Below, piece after piece: positions 1 through 10,000 of a stretch of 64,000 nucleotides of DNA. The DNA is from Candidatus Allofournierella pullicola (GTDB taxonomy: Bacteria > Bacillota > Clostridia > Oscillospirales > Ruminococcaceae). Within the stretch, counting starts at the first letter, position 1, and each line of letters begins with the position of its first letter. The stretch lies in assembly GCA_019114225.1 (NCBI GenBank), contig DXFW01000019.1, forward strand, positions 17,178 through 81,177, read 5' to 3'. The notes beneath the pieces are model-generated. The model made no database searches. It was not told the DNA's origin and saw only the letters and a program-made list of their open reading frames with translations. A program made the position numbers and the translations under genes.

Positions 1-452
1 TCTCTGCCATCCTCGAAATACTTCACTCCCACGAGTCCCACACGAGAGCATTCACAAATGCCGGTGCGGGACAAGATTTGATGAAGTGCCTCTGGCCGCT
101 CTCTGGGCTGCCCCTGCAGGCTGAAGTTTTGATACACATACCGGTCCACCTTGAACGGAATCTGATAACTATAACTCAGCCCCTCGTTTCCCACGATCAT
201 GGACACCTTTCCTTCCCGGTCCATCACCATGAGCGCTTCTTCAAAACGGCAGTCGTAGCTGGTGAAATACTCCATGTGAGAAAAATGTTCACGATCACCA
301 TAAATCACCACAAAGTCTACCTGTTTTTCCTCCATCCGCTGTTTCAGCAATCTGACACGAAGCAGATAGTCCTCTTTTTCCAAAAACACAGGGACCGCAT
401 TCACCCGCTGACGGAACAGCGGCACCGCCGGTACAGTTTTGATCAAAGACAT
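1..452 (-). CDS. Creatinase/prolidase-like (M24-type) N-terminal domain protein, partial
   Basis: A reading frame with no stop runs off the left edge; about 150 N-terminal residues are visible. It begins with an ATG whose complement ends at 452 and is preceded by AAGGAG at good spacing. The visible part contains a run like VDFVVIYGDREHFSHMEYFT followed by MVMDREGKVSMIVGNEG. This is the layout of the N-terminal domain of creatinase, prolidase and Xaa-Pro peptidase-like proteins. The metal-binding catalytic domain would lie outside the window, so peptidase or amidinohydrolase activity cannot be judged. It starts 14 bp after the adenine deaminase stop, so it is the third gene of a leftward operon. 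The family call is inference from pattern; the existence of the gene is well supported by the ribosome site and spacing. Confidence 0.68.
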   Translation of the reverse strand, partial: MSLIKTVPAVPLFRQRVNAVPVFLEKEDYLLRVRLLKQRMEEKQVDFVVIYGDREHFSHMEYFTSYDCRFEEALMVMDREGKVSMIVGNEGLSYSYQIPFKVDRYVYQNFSLQGQPRERPEALHQILSRTGICECSRVGLVGVKYFEDGR

Positions 453-466
453 CGTTTTCTCCTTTC

Positions 467-2173
467 TCAGTCAGCATAGAGCGGGATCATTTCCTGCCGG
501 ATCGTATCCAGCAGACCCCGGTCTGTCAGCCGGACTGCCGGAATAACCGCCAGCGCAAAGGAAGACAGCATCATGTGCGGCGTATGACCAGGAAGGCCAA
601 ACCGGGAAAGCACTTCCTTCAGCTGTTCCAGCTTTTGCGCCATCACCTGAGGCGGCTCGTCGCACATCAGTCCTGCCAGGGGAAGTTCCAGCTGAAAAAC
701 GACACGGCCCTGTTCCACGCAAACAATTCCACCGCCAGTGGCCGCCAACGTAGATGCCGCCAGATACATTTCCTGTGGGTCGCGGCCAGCCACAAAAAGG
801 TTATGACAATCGTGTGAGATCGTGGTTGCAACCGCACCGGTAACGAGCCCCAGCCTGTGGACTGGAGCCAGCGCCCGGCTACCGTTGCGGCCGTGGCGTT
901 CAAACACTGCAAATAGTGAAAAATCCGCTTGATTTCCAATGCATGCACAGCCATTTTCCACTGGGAACTCGCAGGTCTCCAGTGACGTGACGAACTTATT
1001 GTCGTCATTGTAAGCAATGGTGTGCAGCTTCACACTGGGCCCATGCGCCGGCACCTGAAAGTCTTCCGGGCGGATGGGGGTTGTTAGCAGCATAGTATTG
1101 GGATAAGACTGTTTTTCTTCCTTGTCTTCCCGAATCATGTTACCTCCGCGTGCAATCAGCTCTCCACCCAGGAACACTTCATCAGGGCGGAAGTCATGCA
1201 GATCAGACACCAGCAAAAGATCCGCGAGATTTCCCGGGCGGAGACTTCCCCTGTCGCGCAGACGAATCAGCCGCGCCGCGTTGACCGTTGCCGCTTTGAT
1301 CGCGTCGATCGGGTCCATCCCGCCTTTTACCGCAATACGGATCATTTCATCCAAATGCCCATGCTCCACCAAATCGCCCGGCTCGGTATCATCTGTACAG
1401 AATGTGATGTTTTCCAGGCAATCCAGCCTCAGCAGCAAAGGCAAAAGACGTTCCAAGTCATAGCAATTGGAGGCATGGCGCACCTCCAGCACCATGCCAG
1501 CACGGAGTTTTTCCAGTGCCTCCTCCACCCGATGGGTCTCATGGTCCGATTCACAACCCGCAGCTAAATATCGGGATAATTCCTCACCGGTCAGATCGGG
1601 CGCATGCCCCTGAATAAACACACCAGCCTTCCGGCCAGCGCACAGCACCTCCTGCATACGAGGAGCGTCCGCCACCACGCCCGGGTAATCCATTACCTCG
1701 CCCAGGCCCGCTATCCGGGGCTGTTCCAGTATCCACTCAATTTCCTTGCCGCCAAATGGTTCCCGGCACGTTTCCACTTCCGGCACCGATGGCACACAGG
1801 AAGGTGCAAGGATGAGCACTCTCAAAGGAAGATTCTCCGTCGCCTGCAACATATACTGGATTCCTTTCAGGCCCATTACATTGGCGATCTCATGGGGATC
1901 GGCGCAGACGGTCGTCGTGCCCCGTGGCGCCAGCGCTCTTGCAAAATACCGCGGGGTCATCATGCTGCTTTCAATGTGCAGATGTGTATCAATGAGTCCC
2001 GGTACCGCGAACTTGTTTTTTGCGTCGTATTCCCACACTCCCGTCAACTCAGCTTCGCCCGGCTGGGTAACGTGCGCAATGCGTCCACTCTGCACCGCGA
2101 TCTGCGCCGGATACATCTCATGGGTAAACAGATTCACATAAATAGTATTTTTTATCACAAGATCGTAGAGCAT
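467..2173 (-). CDS. ade: Adenine deaminase
   Basis: The 568-residue product matches adenine deaminase of the amidohydrolase superfamily, which converts adenine to hypoxanthine and ammonia in purine salvage. Visible signs are VPGLIDTHLHIESSM (metal ligands H64 and H66), CADPHEIANV, the QGHAP and ESDHE segments, FCTDDTEPGDL, and a C-terminal region with the HDCHN motif that distinguishes this family from dihydroorotases. Length is normal for the family. The open frame extends 25 codons further upstream, but the ATG at 2173 is chosen because AAGGAG precedes it and the protein then opens MLYDLVIKN, the usual N-terminus. It starts 16 bp after the upstream oxidoreductase stop and is followed by a creatinase-like gene, suggesting a small nucleobase or amino-compound catabolic operon. 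Cytoplasmic. Confidence 0.93.
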   Translation of the reverse strand: MLYDLVIKNTIYVNLFTHEMYPAQIAVQSGRIAHVTQPGEAELTGVWEYDAKNKFAVPGLIDTHLHIESSMMTPRYFARALAPRGTTTVCADPHEIANVMGLKGIQYMLQATENLPLRVLILAPSCVPSVPEVETCREPFGGKEIEWILEQPRIAGLGEVMDYPGVVADAPRMQEVLCAGRKAGVFIQGHAPDLTGEELSRYLAAGCESDHETHRVEEALEKLRAGMVLEVRHASNCYDLERLLPLLLRLDCLENITFCTDDTEPGDLVEHGHLDEMIRIAVKGGMDPIDAIKAATVNAARLIRLRDRGSLRPGNLADLLLVSDLHDFRPDEVFLGGELIARGGNMIREDKEEKQSYPNTMLLTTPIRPEDFQVPAHGPSVKLHTIAYNDDNKFVTSLETCEFPVENGCACIGNQADFSLFAVFERHGRNGSRALAPVHRLGLVTGAVATTISHDCHNLFVAGRDPQEMYLAASTLAATGGGIVCVEQGRVVFQLELPLAGLMCDEPPQVMAQKLEQLKEVLSRFGLPGHTPHMMLSSFALAVIPAVRLTDRGLLDTIRQEMIPLYAD

Positions 2174-2189
2174 GTGGCTTTCTCCTTTT

Positions 2190-3173
2190 TCAAAGCTGCA
2201 CCAGGGTACCCGTCTCCAGCGAACGGTTTGCAGCGAGAGTGAACGCAAGCGTTTTCACCGCATCGGCATAGCTGGACTTAATTTGGGACTGGTCGTGGTC
2301 TCTCACTGCCGACACGAACGCCTCCATAGCCAGCTTGTGATACACAGGTTCAAAGGGCACCTCCCGTGTGCCCGACTGGTCTATATATTTCACGCCTGTG
2401 AAAAAGCCGTATTCAATTTTTGAGTCTTCCAGATAAATATCGAAGCCAATATCTCCGACCGCCTTGGTCGTATCCAGATAGCAACCAGCCAAAATGGCCG
2501 CCATCTGGCCGTTTTTGAAAGCAACCGTGCTGTAAGAACAGTCTTCGGTATCCGCCTCCGGCTGCGGAGGATTGAGTCCTTTGCAGCCCACTGTATAAAT
2601 CGAGGCCGGCTCTCCAAAAAGATAGCGGAACAGGTCAAACACATGGGTGCACTGCTCCACAAGCTGGCCGCCTGATTTGGCACGGGTGCGCCACCACGGT
2701 AGATCCGGCACACTATAGATCCATTTTCCCACCACGAGGCCGGCCGTGTGGTTTTCCAGGATTTTTTTCACTTTGTCGATCTCGCCATTGTAACGCCCTT
2801 GGTACCCCACCGAAGTAATAATACCCGCCTGCTCAATGGCTGCCAGGTTGCGCTCCGCCTCTTCCATGGTAACGCAAATAGGCTTTTCTATGTACAGTGC
2901 AACACCCCGCTTTGCGGCCATCACTTCCAGGTCTCCGTGGCGATACGGCGTGATGCTCACCACAATCGCGTCCAGTTCCGGCTCCTGTTCCAGCATTTCT
3001 TTGTGGTCAGGATACAAACGCGCCGAGGGCACCCGTTTGCCTGTGGCCAGCAGCTTTTCCCTGTTGCCCGTAGCAAACGCGACCACCTCCACCCCCGGGA
3101 TGGAGAGCAGATTGGTCAGATGAAAATTTCCAAAGTTTCCGCAGCCCACCATACCAACTTTGATTGTTTTCAT
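2190..3173 (-). CDS. Gfo/Idh/MocA family NAD(P)-dependent oxidoreductase
   Basis: The 327-residue protein opens with a Rossmann fold dinucleotide motif (KVGMVGCGNFGNFH) and carries the EKPICV segment typical of Gfo/Idh/MocA dehydrogenases, followed by the C-terminal alpha/beta domain that forms the substrate pocket (WWRTRAKSGGQLVEQCTHVFD). Members oxidise or reduce sugars, inositols and related polyols; the actual substrate cannot be told from sequence. The ATG at 3173 is chosen over one five codons upstream because the latter would place the GGAGG ribosome site inside the gene. It is the first gene of a leftward operon with adenine deaminase and follows a clear promoter. Base composition is lower in GC than the genes from 3.4 kb onward. 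Confidence 0.88.
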   Translation of the reverse strand: MKTIKVGMVGCGNFGNFHLTNLLSIPGVEVVAFATGNREKLLATGKRVPSARLYPDHKEMLEQEPELDAIVVSITPYRHGDLEVMAAKRGVALYIEKPICVTMEEAERNLAAIEQAGIITSVGYQGRYNGEIDKVKKILENHTAGLVVGKWIYSVPDLPWWRTRAKSGGQLVEQCTHVFDLFRYLFGEPASIYTVGCKGLNPPQPEADTEDCSYSTVAFKNGQMAAILAGCYLDTTKAVGDIGFDIYLEDSKIEYGFFTGVKYIDQSGTREVPFEPVYHKLAMEAFVSAVRDHDQSQIKSSYADAVKTLAFTLAANRSLETGTLVQL

Positions 3174-3215
3174 ATTTCCTCCTTTCATTTTGGGAAAAGT
3201 CTAGCTGTTTTCATC

Positions 3216-3245
3216 ATAATATATCAATCATCAAATTTAAGTCAA
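3216..3245 (-). promoter_or_regulatory. Promoter of the oxidoreductase-ade operon
   Basis: On the minus strand TTGACT (3245-3240) is followed by TATATT (3223-3218, 16 bp spacer) or TATTAT (3221-3216, 18 bp spacer). It sits in an AT-rich stretch about 45 bp upstream of the start codon. The surrounding 3189-3360 interval holds no gene. Confidence 0.6.
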
Positions 3246-3360
3246 CATAATATTTTGATTTTTGTGTTGATTTATGAATATTTTTGTGCGTTTTGTGGGT
3301 AGTTCTTTCATCTGTATACACCTGCCCTCACAGTCGTTTGTCCTCTGCTGTTCCCGGCAG

Positions 3361-3400
3361 TTACGAAAAAAGGTCTTCTGGTTTATACCAGAAGACCTTT
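3361..3400 (-). terminator. Rho-independent terminator after the nitroreductase gene
   Basis: A 13-bp perfect stem (3369-3381 with 3388-3400) and a 6-nt loop are followed on the minus strand by six T residues. It lies 13 bp beyond the nitroreductase stop codon. Confidence 0.85.
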
Positions 3401-3412
3401 CATGTATTGATT

Positions 3413-3934
3413 TCACCGGATGTAGTGCACGTAGTTTGGCTTGCGGGGTGCGGCGGGCTTTGGCCCTCCGTCCGCATAGCCCAGAATGCAGTGGCCGATG
3501 CCTTCCCAGTCGCCTTCGATGCCCAGTTCCTTGAGGATGGCTTTGCCCTCTTCGCTCTCGAACTCTTCCTTGGCGCGGTGGATCCAGCAGCTGGCAAGGC
3601 CCTCGGCGTGGGCGGCCAGCATGAGGTTGCCCATCACCAGGCTGCCGTCATAGATATAGGTGGGGGCAGCTTTGTTCGCCAGCACCACCAGCACCACCGG
3701 CGCGCCATAGAAGGGGTCGCCGGAAGAGCCCATGATCTCGGCGTTCATGGCGGAGAGCTTGTCCCGCATGGCCTTGTTGGTGACGGCCAGGATGATAGGG
3801 CTCTGGCGGTTCATGCCGGTGGCGGCGTACTGCCCGGCGGTGAGAATGCGCTCCAGAGCCTCTTGGGGCACCGGGTCCGGCTTGTAGCTGCGCACACTGC
3901 GGCGGGTCAGAATGGCATTGAGGACTTCGTTCAT
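3413..3934 (-). CDS. Nitroreductase family protein
   Basis: A 173-residue FMN-dependent nitroreductase-like protein. The opening ILTRRSVRSYKPDPVPQEALERILTAG contains the RRSxR flavin-phosphate motif of the family, and the C-terminal half has the GLASCWIHR and GIGHCILGYA segments that line the flavin. Such enzymes are dimeric cytoplasmic NAD(P)H oxidoreductases acting on nitro compounds, quinones or flavins; the substrate is unknown. The length fits the short clostridial type. The ATG at 3934 is preceded by GGGGGAG. It is monocistronic, bounded by its own promoter (TTGCAG-17-TATAAT) and terminator. Confidence 0.9.
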   Translation of the reverse strand: MNEVLNAILTRRSVRSYKPDPVPQEALERILTAGQYAATGMNRQSPIILAVTNKAMRDKLSAMNAEIMGSSGDPFYGAPVVLVVLANKAAPTYIYDGSLVMGNLMLAAHAEGLASCWIHRAKEEFESEEGKAILKELGIEGDWEGIGHCILGYADGGPKPAAPRKPNYVHYIR

Positions 3935-3960
3935 TGTATCTCCCCCTTTTCGTTTTCTTT

Positions 3961-3989
3961 ATTATAGCGCAGCGCGCAGCAGCCTGCAA
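3961..3989 (-). promoter_or_regulatory. Promoter of the nitroreductase gene
   Basis: Minus strand TTGCAG (3989-3984), a 17-bp spacer, and a perfect TATAAT (3966-3961), 26 bp upstream of the start codon. Confidence 0.75.
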
Positions 3990-3990
3990 A

Positions 3991-4032
3991 GAAAAGTGCA
4001 GCCCCCAAAGCCCTTTTGGCTTCGGGGGCTGC
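3991..4032 (-). terminator. Terminator of the giant surface protein gene
   Basis: A GC-rich stem, GCAGCCCCC (3998-4006) pairing with GGGGGCTGC (4024-4032) and extended inward by AAGCC/GGCTT, lies 21 bp beyond the stop codon and is followed on the minus strand by ACTTTTCTTT. Confidence 0.75.
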
Positions 4033-4053
4033 GTTCGTCAGTCCGGTGTTTGC

Positions 4054-7000
4054 TCACCGGGAAGCCTGTTCTTCCTCTTCCTCCTTGCGGCGGCGCCACA
4101 GAAGCCAGAGCAGCCACAGCACCACTGCCAGCAGGATGATCACCAGGATCAGCAGAAGCAGGCACAGCCAGCAGCACCAGCAGGTACCGCCGCTTGTTTG
4201 CTGCTCCGGCGGCGCCTTGGGCACCTCGTCGTCGACGTTCTCGTCCTGAGGCTTCTCCGCCGGTTCAGGCTCGTCGTCCGCGGTCCAGCGGCGGCGGGTC
4301 TGCTCCACCACGGTTTGCAGCACTTCCACCGGTTTCTCCGGCTCAGTCCATGGGCTTTCGTGATGGGTGTAAGAGTTGAGGACATAGATCCAGGGAATGC
4401 CGGCGGTCAGATCCACCTTGCCCCACACATGGATGTTCAGCGGGTTATCCTTGGTGCCGATGTGTCCGCCCGCTTCGATGGTGAGGTTTTCGGAGGTGAT
4501 GGCGTCGGCGGTGCCCTTGTCGGTGACGGAACCGTCGGTGCGGATGGTCACGTCCTTGCCGGCCACGATGGTGTCCACCACCACGTCGCCTTCGCTTTCC
4601 AGATGGACGCTGCCGCCCTGGGCGCTGACTTCATCGGCCTCAATGCGGATGGGCGCGTCCTCGCTGCCCACGTCGCCTTTGGCTGTCAGCTCCGCGTCGC
4701 CCGCCACGACCTTGTCGTTGGGGCCGCTGCCGGCGGTGATGTTGCCGTCACTGACGATGTTCGCGGTCTCATCGGCCACGATCTCGCCCAGCTCGGTGTC
4801 CTTATGGTTGTGGATGTAGACGTTGTCACCCATGGCCGAAATGCGGTCCGCCATGGTCTCGATGGGCCGTTCCTTGGTGCCGGTGTCGCCGGCGGTGCTG
4901 TTGAGGGTGAGGTCCGGCGCGGTGAAGTCCAGGCCGTTCCAGTCAGGGTCGGTGCTGCCCGCAGGGGCAACGCCGCCCACCGTGTTGATGACGATGGTCT
5001 CCTCCGCCTCGAGGGGGGCGATATTCAGCGGCTGGTCGGAGGGACTCTCCAGCCAGACGCCCTTCAGCGTTTCGTCCTCGCCGGCGGCGATGGTCAGCAC
5101 GCCGCCCACGTCCACGCCGAGGGCGTTGCCGGCCTCGCCCACGCTGCCGCCGTTCTCCAGCAGGATATCCACGTTGCCGCCGGCGGTGATGGAGGCGTCC
5201 GGGGCGCCTTCCAGCGCCTTCTGCGCGTCCTCCAGCGCCTTGCGGGCCGCTTCGGCTTTCTGCTTCGCCTGGTCGAGGGCGGCCTCGATGGCCTGTTTTT
5301 CGGCCTCGTGAGACTGACGCTCTCCTTCCAGGTCGTTCAGCTGCTGCTGAATTTCGTCCATCTCGCCTTCCAGCTTCGCCAGCTCTTTTTCCAGCCGGGT
5401 CACTTCGGCCTGGTCGGGTTCGGGCTGCTGCAGAGCCTCCTGCAGCTGCTCTTCCAGCTCCTTGTGCTCCGCCTCAAGGTCCGCCAACTGCTGTTCCAGG
5501 TCCTTCTGCTGGCTTTCCAGCGCGTCCAGATACTCCTGCCGGGCGGCCAGCTGCTGCTCCAGCGCTTTCTGCGCCGCTTCGGCGCGGGCGGCCTCGGCCT
5601 GGGCTTCGGCCAGATCCTTCACCGGGTCGGCGGCCACGTCCTTCAGTTCGCCCTGGATGTTGAGGGAGATATCTCCCCCCGCCTTCACGGTTTTCACCGT
5701 TACGTCGCCCAGCGCTTCGTCCACGGTGATGTTTTCGGCGGAATCCATCGAGAGGGTGCCGCCCGCTTTCAATTCGTTCACATGGGTGCTGCCCTTGGGG
5801 CTGGTCACCGAGAGGTCGCCGCCGGCGTGCAGCCGGGTGGCGTTGAGATCGCCCTCGGTGTTGCTCACCGTCAGGTCCTTGCCGCCCACCACGTCCAGCC
5901 GGGCGTTCTCGTCCAGCACGTCCGCGATGAGGGTGAGGTCTTCGGGTGTGATGAGCCAGGTGTTGCCCTGGGAGAGGGTGGTCAGCGTGTCGCCCACCGC
6001 CACGTTCAGCGGGGCTTCGGCGGCGCCGATGGTGCCTTCCCTGGCGGTGAGGCTGGCGCTGCCGGTGGTGACGAGGTTCAGCCCGTCGGGGCTGGCGTTC
6101 GTATCCAGCAGGCTGCCGCCGGTCACGGTCAGGTCGATGTTGCCGCCCTGAGTGCTTTCGGCCTTTGCCAGGCCCAGATCGCCCCGCACCTCGGTGATGG
6201 AGATATCACCGGCGGCGGTGGCGGTGAGGGTGGTGGCGATCTCGTGGTCGTCCACGCTGATGGTGGTGAAATCAATGAAGAAATTCATCTCCAGCAGGCC
6301 GGTGAGGGCATTGCGGGTGATGCGCCAGCTGCCGGCGGCGGGCATGGCGTCCGGGGCTTTTTGCAGCTCAGACACATCCACCACCGTGTGCTCCACCCAG
6401 TCGCGCTGGTCGATGGTCAGATCCCGGATACTGCCGGTGAGGGCAGTGAGCACCAGATCGGTGCCGGTGACGTTGGTGAGGCCTTCGGCACCGGCGATGT
6501 ACGGGGCGGTGATGGTGACGTTCTCGTAGCCGGAGACCACCTCTCGGGCAGTAAAGGTGCCTTCGTTTTGGGTGATGGTGATACTGCCCTTGTTGGTGAC
6601 GCTGCTCTCGCCGGTGGATTCGCCAATGGCCAGGGTGAGGTCGCGGAAGTCCCGGTCATCCTCGGCGGGTTCGGGGTATTCCACCTTCTCCCAGAGTTTT
6701 TCCTCCACCAGAGCCAGCTTTTCCTCGTCGGTGAGGGCCGCCCAGTAGAGCGGGATGAGGTCCTCGTCCGCCATCAGAGCCTTGAGGGGTTCGTCCTGGC
6801 CGGGCTCGTCTCCCGGCTGGCCTTCGTCTTCATCAGCCTCAGGCACACGCAGGGTCAGCACCAGCAGTTCGTCCAGCAGCTGGCGGAGCCGTTTTCTGTT
6901 CTGCTCCTGCTGGGCGGCGTCGGCCGGGTCTTCCGGTTCGTCCGGGTCCTTGGCCTCTTCCAGCGCCTGGAGCAGTTCATCCAGCTCTTTCAGCGCCTTT

Positions 7001-10000
7001 TCGATGGTTTCGGGGGTGGTGTCCAGTTTTTCCAGCGCTTCTTCAAAGGCTTCCTCTGTGCCGAGGGCGGGGGTGAGGGTCTTTTCCAGCGCCGCGGTGA
7101 TGTCCTTCAGAAGCTGTTCGGCCTTGCCGGTGGCGTCGGCTTCGTCCAGCGCCCGCTCCAGCAGCAGGGCGGCGATCGCCTCGGGAGTCTGGGCGTTCAG
7201 CTCCACGCCCACGATGGTGTCGTCACCTTCCATGGCGTCGATCACGTCGCCGGTGAGCATGGTGCCGTCCTCGCCGCGGCCGGTAAACTGTTCGGCGTCC
7301 TTTTCGCCCTCCACAATGCCGTCGATCCAGATGTCGCCGGCCTTGGGGATCTGCACGGTCAGCGTTTCGGGGATGTCCAGCTGCAGGCAGCTGTCGGCCT
7401 CGCCCACGCTCTTTTCGCCGCTCACCGAGAGGGTGGCGTTGGAACCGTTGGCGCCTTCGCCGAAGGAGATGACGGCGTCCTTGCCGTCCGGCAGCAGGCG
7501 GCCCACCACGCCTTTGGCGTAGATGGTCACGTTGGTATTTTTGCCGTCGCCGCTCACGCCCGTGATACGCTCAAAGCGGAAGTCGTCGCCCGTTTGGGCG
7601 GTGAGGGTGCTGTCGTCCACCGTGGCGGTGGGGATGGTGGCGCTGCCGCCGGCGGTGACGTCCATTTCGGAACCGCCGGTCAGCTCCAGGCCGCCGCCGG
7701 TGTAGTCTTCGCCCGCGTCGATGTCCACGGTGCTGCCGTCGGCGGTGACGTCGCCGGTCTCCACCGAGCCCTCGGCGTCGAAGTCCACAGTGCTGCCGCC
7801 GTCGGCGGTGATGTCGCCGGTCTCCACCGAACCCTCGGCGTCGAAGTCCACAGTGCTGCCGCCGTCGGCGGTGATGTCGCCCATGGAAATGCTGCCGCCG
7901 GCGTCCAGGTCGGCGGTGCCGCCGTTCACCACGTCCAGGGTCTCGCCGGTGATGTTGCCTTCGGTGTCCACATGGAACTCGGCTCCGTCCACCACGGTGG
8001 GCTTCAGGGTCACGTCCTCACTGGAGCTAATAAAGGTATCCACCACGATCTCGTCCACCGGCTGCTGGCCCTCGGTGTAGCTCTGGATCACCAGCGCGCC
8101 GCCGTTCATGTCGATCTCCAGCGCGTCCAGCTCGGTGCCGATGGTGCCGGCAGCGCTCTTGGGCACCAGGATGATCACATTGCCGCCGTTGGTGCGGATG
8201 TCGGTGTCGTCCTCGTGCTTGGTCGCAGTGTCGCCGTCCACCAGGGAGCCCTTTTCGTTGCTCAGCTGGATGGTGACGCTCTTTTTGTTTGCGGGGTCGG
8301 CGCCGTCCAGGTCTTCGCCGGCGCTCACATAGCCGAACAGATACTCCACCTCGGCGTTGGGCTCCAGTTTCAGGGTGCGGCTGTTTTCACCCAGCAGGGT
8401 GACGCTGCCGTCGGAACCCACCAAAATTTCCTTCTGGTCCAGCTCGTAGTAGAGGATGGTCTGGCCATAGGTGGCGCTGGTTTCGCTGGTGTCCGCCGCC
8501 TGGGAGATGGTGAGGTAGACGGTGCCGCCCACACTCACGGTGCCCGTCAGCTGGTGGTCGTGGATGGCCCCGCCGTACTCGTAGGGCTTGCTGTCGGTCT
8601 GGGGCGTAAATTCGGCGTTGAACCAGTAATTTTCGCCGTCTTCGGAATAGTAGTAGTTGCCCGCCAGGTCTTTGGCGATCTGGTCGGTGAGGCGTTCGAG
8701 ATACACTTCCTCGCCGGCCTTGATGGTGAATGTGGCGTCGTTGGCCTTGGGCATTTCCTCATAGAGGATCGCCATGCTTTCTTCGGGGGTGAGCACCACC
8801 AGCTGGCCGTTCTCGTCGATGGTGGAGAGCTGATCGCCGTTGAGGGTGTAGGCGGTGGTCTTGCCGTTCACGGTGTAGACCCGCTTGCCTTCCTCGTTGA
8901 GGGTGTACTCCCGCAGGGTGCCCAGGTCGCCCAAATCGGTGGCCACGATCTTGTCAGAGGTGTAGGTGACGCCGTCGAACTTGGCGCTGAAGGTCACCTG
9001 ACCGTCCGCGTTCAGCACCAGAGTCAGCACCAGGCCGCTCTTGGTGAGGTAGAGGGTGTCGGTGACGCGGTAGCCGCTGCCATTCACCCGGTTGTTTTGA
9101 GGCAGGGCGATCTCCTTGACGGGGATGTCCGCCAGGGGGCCGGTGATGAGCACGGTGGGCTCCTCGTCGTCGCCCACGGGGCTGCCGGGCCGCAGGATGA
9201 GCAGGCCGCCGGAGACGTCCTCCGCGGTGCTGTAGCTGCCCTTTTCCATCTGGTTCAGATACACCGTGTCGCCTGTGGCGTTTTTGAACACCGCGCCGTC
9301 TTTGGTCTTCAGCAGGGTGTTGCCGGTGGCCTCCTTGTTTTCCACCAGCTCCGCCTCAAGGCCGCCGGTTTCGGTGCCGTAGGCCTCGAACATGGCGGTC
9401 GGGTCCATCAGCAGGTAGGCTTTGCCGTCCCAGACCACATACAGGCCCGCTGTGTTTGCCACCAGCGTTCCGCTGGCGTCCAGGGTGCCGATCTGGTAGT
9501 TGACGCCGGTCTCTTTCCTGCCGGGTGCAACGTCGATGTAGGCCTGGGCGCCGTCCAGGAGATACCTGGTGGTCTCATCGGTGGGGTTGCCGTTTTCATC
9601 GTAGTCATAGCGGTTCAGCACCGCGTAGCTGGTGCTCTCCAGCACCTTGACGGGGTCGGCCAGCGCGGTGTCGTTGGTGGTGGTCACCGCATCGTCGCCC
9701 TCGCCGGTGGTGGTCGTGGTGCGCAGATACCAGCCCGCCTCGGTGTTGTCGGTGGCGGCCTTGTAGACGATGGTGTACTTCTTGCCGTCGCTGCCGGTCT
9801 GGTCCTCATACTCGGTCTCGCCGGTGGCGGCGTTGTTCGGGGTAAGGGTGATGGTGACGTCCTTGTTGTCCACCTTGAAGGTGAAGGTCACCTTGCCGGT
9901 GTCGTGCTGGTAGTTTTCGTCTTCCGGCAGCACCGTTTCGGGGGCGCTCATGCTCTGGCTCACCAGGGTGTAAACGGTGACGCCGTTCTGGTCGGCGGCC

